Positions 1 through 7,571 of a stretch of 64,000 nucleotides of DNA are shown piece after piece. Every line of letters starts with the position of its first letter. Positions within the stretch are counted from its first letter, which is position 1. Under the pieces are notes generated by a model, which had not been told where the DNA came from, did no database searches, and saw only the letters and a program-made list of their open reading frames with translations. Source of the DNA: Bacteroidia bacterium (lineage in GTDB: Bacteria > Bacteroidota > Bacteroidia > Chitinophagales > Saprospiraceae); contig JAUIEA010000001.1 of the NCBI GenBank assembly GCA_030429045.1, positions 124,001 to 188,000 on the forward strand. Reading direction: 5' to 3'. The position numbers were made by a program, and so were the translations under genes.

Positions 1-223
1 GGAATCCCGGATTGTCGTCAATGGCCAGGCGGACCAGGTGCAGACGGTCCGCGTCTTTCGCCAGGGTTTTTCTGGGTTTGAGGGGATTGTGGGGGGAGAC
101 CACAAACCAGATCTTGTCCACATCGGCATGTTCCAGCATGTGCTGGCCGATGATCAGATGCCCGATATGGATGGGATTGAAGGAGCCGAAAAACAGTCCG
201 ATCCGGGTGGGTGTGGTCTTCAT
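1..223 (-). CDS. nadD: Nicotinate-nucleotide adenylyltransferase (NadD), C-terminus cut by window edge
   Basis: NadD transfers an adenylyl group from ATP to nicotinate mononucleotide in NAD synthesis in the cytoplasm. About 74 N-terminal residues are visible. They carry the nucleotidyltransferase signature GSFNPIHIGH at residues 13-22 and the following 'ADVDKIWFVVSPQNPLK' type strand-helix segment, which fits NadD better than CoaD. The ATG at 223 overlaps the TGA of the upstream lipoprotein gene (ATGA), so the two are probably translationally coupled. The C-terminal SxTxxR motif lies outside the window, so family assignment rests on the N-terminus only. Confidence 0.88.
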   Translation of the reverse strand, partial: MKTTPTRIGLFFGSFNPIHIGHLIIGQHMLEHADVDKIWFVVSPHNPLKPRKTLAKDADRLHLVRLAIDDNPGF

Positions 224-681
224 GGCAGGTTCCGTTCGTCTTCACTCCACAGGTCCACCTTCCAGGCCCCGTTCTGTCGGATCAGGCGGATACTGTCCAG
301 TCGAAGCGCATCCCCCGCCTCCTCGGCAAAGAGACAGACCGCGGTATCCCCCATTTCCCGACATTGGATGCCTTCCAACCGGGTGACCACCGTTTCGTCT
401 TCTGCCTGAGCCACCTCGATCATGGTCTGGATGGTCTCGATCCAGGTCTGTGTTTCAGGAGTGCTCCACATGCGGGCCTCATCAAACTGATTCAGGTCCA
501 TATGGATCTGCCAGTTCTGGAAGATCTCTTCGGGGGTTTGGGGGTTGTCGATCAGCTCCGACTGCTGGTTAAGCATGGCCTGGAGTTCTGCCAGATCGCC
601 ATCCTGGTCCTGTGCCGGTTCTGTCGCACAGGAAAACAGGACCAGAGTCCATAGACATAATAGAATGAGGCTGTGACGCAT
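220..681 (-). CDS. Small secreted lipoprotein, unknown function
   Basis: A 153-residue protein with a lipoprotein signal peptide ending LFSC at Cys18, so probably anchored in a membrane facing the periplasm. The mature part starts with an acidic, Gln-rich helix and ends with a strand-rich stretch (LDSIRLIRQNGAWKVDLW). This resembles small NTF2-like or DUF4878-type lipoproteins; that resemblance is a guess from pattern only. I chose the ATG at 681 because it directly precedes the signal peptide. A promoter box TATTTTTG lies only 4 bases upstream of it. The stop overlaps the nadD start by four bases. Confidence 0.75.
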   Translation of the reverse strand: MRHSLILLCLWTLVLFSCATEPAQDQDGDLAELQAMLNQQSELIDNPQTPEEIFQNWQIHMDLNQFDEARMWSTPETQTWIETIQTMIEVAQAEDETVVTRLEGIQCREMGDTAVCLFAEEAGDALRLDSIRLIRQNGAWKVDLWSEDERNLP

Positions 682-685
682 AGGA

Positions 686-693
686 CAAAAATA
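686..693 (-). promoter_or_regulatory. TAnnTTTG -7 box, lipoprotein-nadD
   Basis: On the minus strand the sequence reads TATTTTTG, matching the Bacteroidota -7 consensus. It ends four bases before the ATG at 681, which would give a leaderless or nearly leaderless transcript. No clear -33 TTG was found at the usual distance. Confidence 0.5.
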
Positions 694-756
694 AGAAACC
701 CGTACGTCCGACGCTTTTCCCTTCGTGGATTGAGGATCCGGCAAGGTGCCGATCGA

Positions 757-1872
757 TTAATTACCCAGCATGACCGGCATGACCAGCATCAGGATATCCT
801 CGCCTTCTGCAGGCTCGGACGGCAGCAGAATACCGGCACGATGTGGACTGGACAGCTCGATCTTCACCTCATCCGACTGGATCACATTCAGCATCTCCAT
901 CAGGTACTTGGCATTGAAGCCGATGGTCATCGGTTCGCCTTCGAAGGCACAGGTCAACTGCTCTGTCGCTTCGTTGGAGAAATCGATATCCTGGGAAGAG
1001 ACGGTCAGACTGCCCTGGCTGATGGTCAGCAGGATCTGGTTGGTCGTCTTGTTCGCGTACAACGAGATCCGCTTGACCGAGTTGAGGAAGTCCTTCCGGG
1101 CAACTGTCAGTGTATTCGGATTATCCGTAGGAATAACCGCGTTATAGTCCGGATAGCGCGCATCGATCAATCGGGCACTCATCTGGATCTCCGGTGTGGT
1201 AAAAAATGCGTTCGACTTGTTGTAGTTGATGACCACATCATCCGTATCGTGAATGGTCCCCTTGAGCAGGTTCAGGGCCTTCTTGGTCAGGATCATGGAG
1301 GCAGAGGTGTCTTGTCCTTTGTGGGACAGACGATATCGCACCAGTTTGTGGGCATCCGTGGCGACAAATGTCAGGGTGTCTGGATCGATCAGAAAGTAAA
1401 CACCCATCATCGCCAGGCGCATCTCATCATTTCCCGTCGCAAAAATGGTGTGGGAGATCATGTGATGCAGTTCCATGCCGGAAACATGAATTTCATCCAC
1501 CCCGTCCGGGATCGGCGTATCCGGAAAATCAGCACCATTTTCTCCGGCGAGTTTATACTTACCGAAAATGGAGGTGATCTCTACACTGAAATGGTCCGGG
1601 TCTACCTGAAAGGTGATCGGTTGTTCGGGCAATCCCTTCAGCGTATCCAGGAGGATCCGTGCAGGGATGGCCACTTCTCCGTCCTGGTCCGCACTGATCT
1701 CCAGAGAGGTATTGATGGAAATGTCCAGATCAGAGGCCGTAATGGTCAGTTTCGGGCCTGTGATCGTGAAGAGAAAGTCTTCTAGAATGGGGAGAACCGG
1801 GTTATTCCCGATGGCTCCGCTAACCAGCTGGAGTTTTTTCAGGAGTTCGGCGGAGGAAACAGTAAACTTCAT
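757..1872 (-). CDS. dnaN: DNA polymerase III beta subunit (sliding clamp)
   Basis: DnaN forms the ring-shaped dimer that tethers replicative polymerase to DNA. The protein is 371 residues, the usual length for three clamp domains, and starts MKFTVSSAELLKKLQ, a typical DnaN N-terminus. The segment FVATDAHKLVRYR and the end VMPVMLGN (family: LVMPMRL) are characteristic. I used the ATG at 1872, because an upstream in-frame extension of 21 residues has no family support and would run over the promoter box at 1902-1909. The gene is transcribed alone, divergently from the M16-like gene. dnaA is not next to it. Confidence 0.96.
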   Translation of the reverse strand: MKFTVSSAELLKKLQLVSGAIGNNPVLPILEDFLFTITGPKLTITASDLDISINTSLEISADQDGEVAIPARILLDTLKGLPEQPITFQVDPDHFSVEITSIFGKYKLAGENGADFPDTPIPDGVDEIHVSGMELHHMISHTIFATGNDEMRLAMMGVYFLIDPDTLTFVATDAHKLVRYRLSHKGQDTSASMILTKKALNLLKGTIHDTDDVVINYNKSNAFFTTPEIQMSARLIDARYPDYNAVIPTDNPNTLTVARKDFLNSVKRISLYANKTTNQILLTISQGSLTVSSQDIDFSNEATEQLTCAFEGEPMTIGFNAKYLMEMLNVIQSDEVKIELSSPHRAGILLPSEPAEGEDILMLVMPVMLGN

Positions 1873-1901
1873 GGAGGATGGATCTTGCGTAATGCTCGGG
1901 T

Positions 1902-1909
1902 CAAAGATA
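1902..1909 (-). promoter_or_regulatory. TAnnTTTG -7 box for dnaN
   Basis: The minus strand reads TATCTTTG, an exact match to the Bacteroidota -7 box, ending 29 bases upstream of the dnaN ATG. It supports the downstream start choice for dnaN. Confidence 0.55.
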
Positions 1910-1954
1910 GCGCATCTCCTGATTAATCCGTCCACACATTGACCATCTCCCGGT

Positions 1955-1962
1955 TATCTTTG
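1955..1962 (+). promoter_or_regulatory. TAnnTTTG -7 box for M16-like gene
   Basis: TATCTTTG followed by CCGG and then ATG at 1967. The gap to the first possible start is only four bases. Either the mRNA is leaderless or translation starts at the in-frame ATG at 2018. Confidence 0.5.
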
Positions 1963-1966
1963 CCGG

Positions 1967-3235
1967 ATGATCGATCGCCGTCATGCACCACCCTTCCGGG
2001 AGATTGCCCATCTGGTGATGCCTTCCCCTGAAATTCGACAACTTTCACACGGAGTACCACTGTACTGTATTCCAGGCTCCAGCCAGGAATTGGTCAAATT
2101 GGAGGTGATTTTTCTGGTGGGTCGGGTCCATGAAGAACAACCGCTGGCAGCCCGGGCCACCGGCCGGCTGATCCGTGAAGGCACCTCGGGCCTGGATGGA
2201 GCGACCATTGCCGATCTCACGGATTTTTACGGAGGGTCCATCAGTACGACGGACAGCATGGACCACACCGGCCTGACCTTGCACTGCCTGAGTCGTTTCT
2301 TCCTGGATCTCCTGCCGGTGTTGAGCGCTCTCATCCTCGAACCCAGTTTTCCGGAAAAGGAATTTCAATTGTTTGTCCGGAACAACCAGCAACGACTGTC
2401 TGAAGATCTGGCCAAAAATGAAGTCGTCGCCTACCGGGAAATGACCGCTTTGATCTTTGGCGCCAACCACCCCTATGGCTGGAATTCTTTTCCCGAAACC
2501 TATGCCGCCCTGAAAAGGGATGATGTGTTGTCCTTTTGGAAGCAGCACTTTGTCCGGGGGAATGCCATGCTCATTCTCAGTGGTCAGTATGATGAATCCA
2601 TGGTCAAGGCGATCGATGACCAAATCTGCCGGCACCTTCGACCGGGTATGTCTACTCCCGATTTTCCGACTCCTGCACCGGCTGTTCGCAGAGAATTGCG
2701 GGTTCAGGAGCGTGATTCCCTACAGAATGCAGTACGAATCGGACGTCTTCTCTTTGATCGCAATCATAAAGACTACTATCCCATGCATGCGGTCAATTTG
2801 CTGCTGGGTGGTTATTTCGGCTCTCGACTGATGACCCAGATCCGGGAGGAACTCGGTCTGACCTACAATATTTACTCCCACATTGACGCCATGCGGCACA
2901 GTGGATATTTCTATATCTCTGCGGAAGTGAGCAAGGAAGAGACCGATCGCACCTTGGCCGAGATCCGGAAAGAGATCATCCGGCTCCGAAAGGAGCCCGT
3001 CGAACCGGAAGAATTGCTGATGATGCAGCGATTTGCTGCGGGCAATTTGCTGCATTTACTGGATGGTCCGTTCAACCGGGCAGATACCTTGAAGAATCTG
3101 TTGATCGAAGGTGGTACCTTTGACGACTTCAACCAATTGGTGCATGCAATCCGAAATCTGACACCACGAGATGTTCAGGAATTGGCAAACCGATGGCTGG
3201 ATCCGGACCTTCTTGTCGAAGTTGTGATCGGCTAG
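1967..3235 (+). CDS. M16 family peptidase-like protein lacking the zinc motif
   Basis: A 422-residue single-unit member of the M16 (insulinase/MPP) fold: an N-terminal half with the SS/FYGGSISTTDSMDHTGL region, and a C-terminal M16_C half with the GGYFGSRLMTQIREELGLTYNIYS signature that precedes the YS-type end. The HxxEH zinc motif expected about 40 residues in is absent; the aligned stretch reads RLIREGTSGLD. By analogy with MPP-alpha and other M16 pairs it may be a non-catalytic partner subunit, but no catalytic M16 gene is adjacent. No signal peptide is visible. Start is uncertain: ATG 1967 (4 bases from a promoter box) or ATG 2018, which gives 405 residues. Confidence 0.85.
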   Translation: MIDRRHAPPFREIAHLVMPSPEIRQLSHGVPLYCIPGSSQELVKLEVIFLVGRVHEEQPLAARATGRLIREGTSGLDGATIADLTDFYGGSISTTDSMDHTGLTLHCLSRFFLDLLPVLSALILEPSFPEKEFQLFVRNNQQRLSEDLAKNEVVAYREMTALIFGANHPYGWNSFPETYAALKRDDVLSFWKQHFVRGNAMLILSGQYDESMVKAIDDQICRHLRPGMSTPDFPTPAPAVRRELRVQERDSLQNAVRIGRLLFDRNHKDYYPMHAVNLLLGGYFGSRLMTQIREELGLTYNIYSHIDAMRHSGYFYISAEVSKEETDRTLAEIRKEIIRLRKEPVEPEELLMMQRFAAGNLLHLLDGPFNRADTLKNLLIEGGTFDDFNQLVHAIRNLTPRDVQELANRWLDPDLLVEVVIG

Positions 3236-3279
3236 TCAGGAATTCCTCTTCTTTTCCCGGTTAATTTTCTTTTGCTTTG

Positions 3280-3287
3280 TACGTTTG
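3280..3287 (+). promoter_or_regulatory. TAnnTTTG -7 box for mreB operon
   Basis: TACGTTTG lies 26 bases before the mreB ATG at 3314, a normal leader distance. A T-rich stretch with TTTG-like words precedes it. Confidence 0.5.
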
Positions 3288-3313
3288 TAACCCCTTCAGT
3301 AGTTCTACCATTC

Positions 3314-4345
3314 ATGGGCCTTCTTAATTTCTTCCGGCAAGAGCTGGCAATCGACCTTGGCACCGCCAATACCCTGATCATCCAAGACGGAAAAGTCGTC
3401 GTGGATGAACCCTCCATTGTTGCAGTGGATCGCAAGACCGGAAAAACCATCGCCGTGGGGAAAAAGGCCATGCTCATGCATGAAAAGACCCATGACGAGA
3501 TCAAGACCATCCGGCCATTGAAGGATGGGGTGATCGCAGATTTTCAGGCCGCAGAGAGCATGATCGAAGGATTGATCAACATGGCCGGAGGAAAGCGACG
3601 CTTTTTTACCCACCTGAAGATGGTCATCTGTATCCCCAGCGGGATCACGGAAGTCGAAAAACGAGCGGTCTTTGATTCTGCCGATCACGTCGACTCCAAG
3701 GAAACCTATCTGATCCACGAACCCATGGCTGCGGCACTGGGTATCGGCCTGGATGTGGAAGAGCCCGTAGGCAATATGATCATCGATATCGGAGGAGGCA
3801 CCACGGAAATCGCGGTCATCGCTCTTTCCGGAATTGTGTCTGACCAATCCATCCGGACGGCCGGCGATGAGTTGACAGACGATATTATCGACTACCTGAA
3901 ACGCGAACACAATCTGCTGATCGGCGAACGGACCGCCGAACAGATCAAGATCCATGTCGGTTCAGCCCTGGTCAAACTGGATAACCCGCCGGATGATTAT
4001 GCCGTGAATGGCCGCGATCTGATGACAGGTATCCCCAAACAGATCAAGATCAACTATTCTGAGGTTGCCGAAGCCATTGATAAATCTCTGGCAAAAATCG
4101 AAGAGGCGGTCCTTCGCGCCCTGGAAAACACACCGCCTGAACTGGCTTCGGATATCTACAGTACCGGGTTGTACCTTACAGGAGGAGGCGCATTGTTGCG
4201 AGGGTTGGATAAACGGCTCTCTGCCAAGACAGCCCTGCCGGTTCACGTTGTTGAAGATCCTCTGCGGGCAGTCGTGCGCGGTACGGGAATAGCATTACGG
4301 AATACCGATCGATTTACCTTCCTGATCGATCGGAGGAGTATGTAA
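3314..4345 (+). CDS. mreB: Rod shape-determining protein MreB
   Basis: MreB is the bacterial actin that organises lateral cell-wall synthesis on the inner face of the cytoplasmic membrane. The 343-residue protein has the actin-fold phosphate motifs: ELAIDLGTANT near the N-terminus, IIDIGGGTTEIAV in the middle and LTGGGALLRGLDKRL near the end. The ATG at 3314 gives the normal MreB N-terminus MGLLNFF; an in-frame extension upstream overlaps the promoter box. It is the first gene of a tight operon with mreC (3-base gap), mreD and mrdA. Confidence 0.97.
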   Translation: MGLLNFFRQELAIDLGTANTLIIQDGKVVVDEPSIVAVDRKTGKTIAVGKKAMLMHEKTHDEIKTIRPLKDGVIADFQAAESMIEGLINMAGGKRRFFTHLKMVICIPSGITEVEKRAVFDSADHVDSKETYLIHEPMAAALGIGLDVEEPVGNMIIDIGGGTTEIAVIALSGIVSDQSIRTAGDELTDDIIDYLKREHNLLIGERTAEQIKIHVGSALVKLDNPPDDYAVNGRDLMTGIPKQIKINYSEVAEAIDKSLAKIEEAVLRALENTPPELASDIYSTGLYLTGGGALLRGLDKRLSAKTALPVHVVEDPLRAVVRGTGIALRNTDRFTFLIDRRSM

Positions 4346-4348
4346 TCG

Positions 4349-5167
4349 ATGATCAATCTGCTGTATTTCCTTTCGCGGTACGGTGGTCTGTTGACCTTCG
4401 TACTCCTTGAGTTGCTATCCATCTACCTGGTTGTCCGATACAACCAAACCCAGCGGGACATCTACCTCAACTCTTCCCGGTATTACAGCGGTATCCTCCT
4501 GGAGAAGACGACCCAGATCCGGCAATATGCCTCCATGGTAGAAGTGGCAGATTCGCTGGCAAAAGAAAATGCTGCCCTCTATAATCGCCTGTACAGCCAA
4601 CTGGCCATCACCCCCCGGGATACAGAAGTGGATTCCCTGTTATCTCCCTTCGAGTTTATTCCAGCCAGGATCATCAAGAACAGCATCAATCAACCCAACA
4701 ATAACCTGACCCTCAATAAGGGTGAACTGGATGGTGTCCGGGAAGGAATGGGGGTGATGCTGTCAAAAGGCGTGCTGGGTATCGTCCGGACCACTTCACC
4801 ACACTTCTGCCGTGTCCTCTCCCTGTTGAACAGCCAGACGTTTATCAGTGCTGCCATCAAACGGAACAGTGCATTTGGGGTGATTCACTGGGATGGGCTG
4901 CTTCCGAACAAGGTTGTCCTGGAAGAAATTCCCAAGCATCTGGATATCCAGGTCGGGGATACCGTGATCACCAGCGGACACTCCTCAGTGTTTCCGCCGG
5001 GACTGGAGATTGGCAGAGTGACCCGCTATCATGTGCCCTCCGGAAGTAACAGCTTCCGGATCGAAGTCGAACTGTTTGCCGATCTCAGCCGGATCAATCG
5101 TGCCTATATCATCCGCAACCGGTACTGGGATGAACTCCAAACCCTGGAAAGCACTGAATCCAAATGA
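4349..5167 (+). CDS. mreC: Rod shape-determining protein MreC
   Basis: MreC is a bitopic membrane protein that links MreB to periplasmic wall enzymes. The 272-residue sequence shows one N-terminal transmembrane helix (about residues 12-30), a helical coiled-coil stretch (about 45-80) and the beta-rich MreC domain with NNLTLNKGELDGVREGMGV and the later GDTVITSGHSSVFPPGLEIG motif, both typical of the family. It lies 3 bases after mreB and overlaps mreD by four bases (ATGA). Confidence 0.95.
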   Translation: MINLLYFLSRYGGLLTFVLLELLSIYLVVRYNQTQRDIYLNSSRYYSGILLEKTTQIRQYASMVEVADSLAKENAALYNRLYSQLAITPRDTEVDSLLSPFEFIPARIIKNSINQPNNNLTLNKGELDGVREGMGVMLSKGVLGIVRTTSPHFCRVLSLLNSQTFISAAIKRNSAFGVIHWDGLLPNKVVLEEIPKHLDIQVGDTVITSGHSSVFPPGLEIGRVTRYHVPSGSNSFRIEVELFADLSRINRAYIIRNRYWDELQTLESTESK

Positions 5168-5685
5168 GCCAGGAGCTTCGCCCGCATATCATCCGCCTGA
5201 TCTTCCTGGTCCTGCTCCAGGTCCTCATTCTCCGTCAGATCCAATTGGGAGAGGATTGGCTGCGATTTGCCGAGATCCTGATCTATCCCCTCCTTCTGAT
5301 GATGCTGCCCATGCGATGGTCACCCGCGATCATCATCCTGGTAGCCTTCCTGATCGGATTGATCATTGATTCATTCTATGATACTCCTGGTGTCCATGCC
5401 GGTGCCTCCACCTTTTCTGCCTTTTTCCGGCCCGTCGTCCTCAGGATCATTTCGCCCCGGTCCGGCTATGACCCCAAACAACACCTCACCCGTGCCACAT
5501 TCGGTATGACCTGGATGGCCTCCTACATCGCCATTTTTCTTTTTGTGCACATCCTGATCGTCCAGCTGCTGACAGTCTTTACCTTTTATTACTGGGATGA
5601 ATTGCTCTTGCGTACGGGGTTGACCTGGATCCTGTCGGTCTCCATTATTTTTCTGGCTGATATCATCTTCAATCCCAAGGCATGA
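5164..5685 (+). CDS. mreD: Rod shape-determining protein MreD
   Basis: A 173-residue, very hydrophobic protein with about five or six transmembrane segments, in the standard position between mreC and mrdA and of the usual MreD length. Segments such as WSPAIIILVAFLIGLIIDSF, with a conserved acidic residue, fit the family. Start and stop overlap both neighbours by four bases (ATGA at each junction), so the operon is strongly coupled. Sequence conservation in MreD is low, so the call relies on topology and context. Confidence 0.92.
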   Translation: MSQELRPHIIRLIFLVLLQVLILRQIQLGEDWLRFAEILIYPLLLMMLPMRWSPAIIILVAFLIGLIIDSFYDTPGVHAGASTFSAFFRPVVLRIISPRSGYDPKQHLTRATFGMTWMASYIAIFLFVHILIVQLLTVFTFYYWDELLLRTGLTWILSVSIIFLADIIFNPKA

Positions 5686-7526
5686 GTAGAGAAGGTTCCG
5701 GTGCCTATCTGGTGATCTCAGGTCTGTTCATACTGGCCTCGGTTATCCTGTTGGGAAAGGTGGGCTACCTCCAGTTGTTTGACGATTCATTCAAAGACAG
5801 GAGTCGCACCTATGCCATCGAAAAACAATGGATCTATCCTTCCCGTGGATTGATCTATGACCGGCATCAACGATTGCTGGTCCACAATGAAAGCTCATTT
5901 GACCTGATGGTCACCTATAATCAACTCGACCCGGCAATGGATACCGCCGCCTTCTGTCGATTGTTGGGGATTGACCATCAAACCTTTGAACAGAATATCA
6001 AGAAAGACTGGTCGGATGTACGCTACTCCAAACACGTCCCCTTTGTCTTCCTGAGTAAGGTGAGTCCGGAAATATTCAGCCGAACCCGGGAATTGCTCTT
6101 CGAATATCCCGGATTCTATTTCCAGAACCGGAATGTCCGTGCCTATCCCTATCCCGTGGGTGCCCATGTCATGGGGTATCTGGGAGAAGTCAGTCGCAAT
6201 CAGGTCGACGCCTCGGATGGTGTCTACCTACCGGGGGACTACATTGGTCTCAGCGGTCTCGAAGCCGCTTATGAAGGCCCTCTGAAAGGTGAACGCGGCA
6301 TGAAATACCTGCTGAAGGACAATGTCGGGCGGGTAGTCGGTTCATACCTCGATGGTCAACAGGACCAGGAACCCTTGTCCGGAAAAGATATCCTCTCCAC
6401 CATCGATATCGACCTGACTGCCTATGCGGAGCAGTTGCTGAAAAATAAACGGGGCTCGATCGTCGCCATCGAACCTTCCACCGGAGAGGTCCTGGCAATG
6501 GTCTCCTCCCCCAGTTACGACCCCAACCTGCTCACCATCAGCCAAAGCCGGGGAAAGGCCTTCCAGGCCCTCGACCAGGATAGCCTGAAGCCGTTCTTTG
6601 ATCGAAGCATTATGGCCAAATACCCTCCGGGGTCCATTTTCAAGACCATCGTCGGCTTGATCGCCATGCAGGAAGGGTTGACCTATGCGCGCCGAAAGAT
6701 CCAATGTTCCGGTGCCTATTATTACAAGGATGAATCCTGGGGTTGCCATCTGCATTGGCCCAATGCCAATATCCAGGCCGCGTTGACCGTCTCCTGCAAT
6801 ACCTACTTTTTTACACTGACCCGGGAGATCCTGGATAAATACGGACCAGCCAACGTTCGCCTCGGTCTCGACAACTTCAATTCCTATCTGAGCGCTTTTG
6901 GCCTGGGTCACCCCCTGGGTCTTGAAATGAAGGGTGAAAAGGGAGGCTTTACACCGGATCCAGCCTATTATGATCGGTTATACAATAAACGGAAGTGGTA
7001 TTCACCCACCATCATGAATATCGGCGTTGGACAGGGTGAGATCCAGTTGACCACCCTCCAGATGGCCAACCTGGCAGCCATCATTGGCAACCGGGGGTAT
7101 TATTATATCCCTCATCTCGTTCGGGAATTCCTGAATGACACGATGCAGATCGATCCCAAATACCTGGAACGCATCCAGGTGCCTGTGGATCCGAAACATT
7201 TTGAACCTATCGTTGACGGACTTGAACAAGTGATCCAGTACGGTACGGCACATGCCTCCTATATTCCGGGAATCCCCTATTGCGGTAAAACCGGAACCTC
7301 CGAAAATCCCCATGGTAAGGATCACAGCGTATTCTTCGGCTTTGCTCCCCGCAACAACCCCCGCATCGCCATCGCCGTGTATATTGAAAATGCCGGGTGG
7401 GGCGGTGATTATGCCGCTCCCATCGCCAGCCTGGTACTCGAAAAATACCTCAAAGGCGAAATATCCCTGGAACGCCTGGCCCTGGAACAAAGGATGATCC
7501 AAACCAATGTCAATGCCATGCCCTGA
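5682..7526 (+). CDS. mrdA: Penicillin-binding protein 2 (elongasome transpeptidase)
   Basis: PBP2 cross-links peptidoglycan during cell elongation. The 614-residue protein has an N-terminal membrane anchor (about residues 9-27), a PBP dimerisation/pedestal region with RGLIYDRHQRLLVHN, and a transpeptidase domain with all three active-site motifs: S318-I-F-K321 (PPGSIFK), S371-C-N373 and K536-T-G-T539. It is the last gene of the mre operon. RodA, its usual glycosyltransferase partner and common neighbour, is not in the window. The stop codon sits inside an 18-base perfect palindrome (7518-7535). Confidence 0.96.
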   Translation: MSREGSGAYLVISGLFILASVILLGKVGYLQLFDDSFKDRSRTYAIEKQWIYPSRGLIYDRHQRLLVHNESSFDLMVTYNQLDPAMDTAAFCRLLGIDHQTFEQNIKKDWSDVRYSKHVPFVFLSKVSPEIFSRTRELLFEYPGFYFQNRNVRAYPYPVGAHVMGYLGEVSRNQVDASDGVYLPGDYIGLSGLEAAYEGPLKGERGMKYLLKDNVGRVVGSYLDGQQDQEPLSGKDILSTIDIDLTAYAEQLLKNKRGSIVAIEPSTGEVLAMVSSPSYDPNLLTISQSRGKAFQALDQDSLKPFFDRSIMAKYPPGSIFKTIVGLIAMQEGLTYARRKIQCSGAYYYKDESWGCHLHWPNANIQAALTVSCNTYFFTLTREILDKYGPANVRLGLDNFNSYLSAFGLGHPLGLEMKGEKGGFTPDPAYYDRLYNKRKWYSPTIMNIGVGQGEIQLTTLQMANLAAIIGNRGYYYIPHLVREFLNDTMQIDPKYLERIQVPVDPKHFEPIVDGLEQVIQYGTAHASYIPGIPYCGKTGTSENPHGKDHSVFFGFAPRNNPRIAIAVYIENAGWGGDYAAPIASLVLEKYLKGEISLERLALEQRMIQTNVNAMP

Positions 7527-7571
7527 TCAGGGCATCCAGGACACGTTCACAACTTCAGTGCATGCAGGCCC

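Noticed and set aside
673-1785. Long open frame on the plus strand across dnaN (370 codons)
   Set aside because: It is antisense to a well-supported dnaN, and the translation is rich in Arg, Gln, His and Asp without domain-like pattern.
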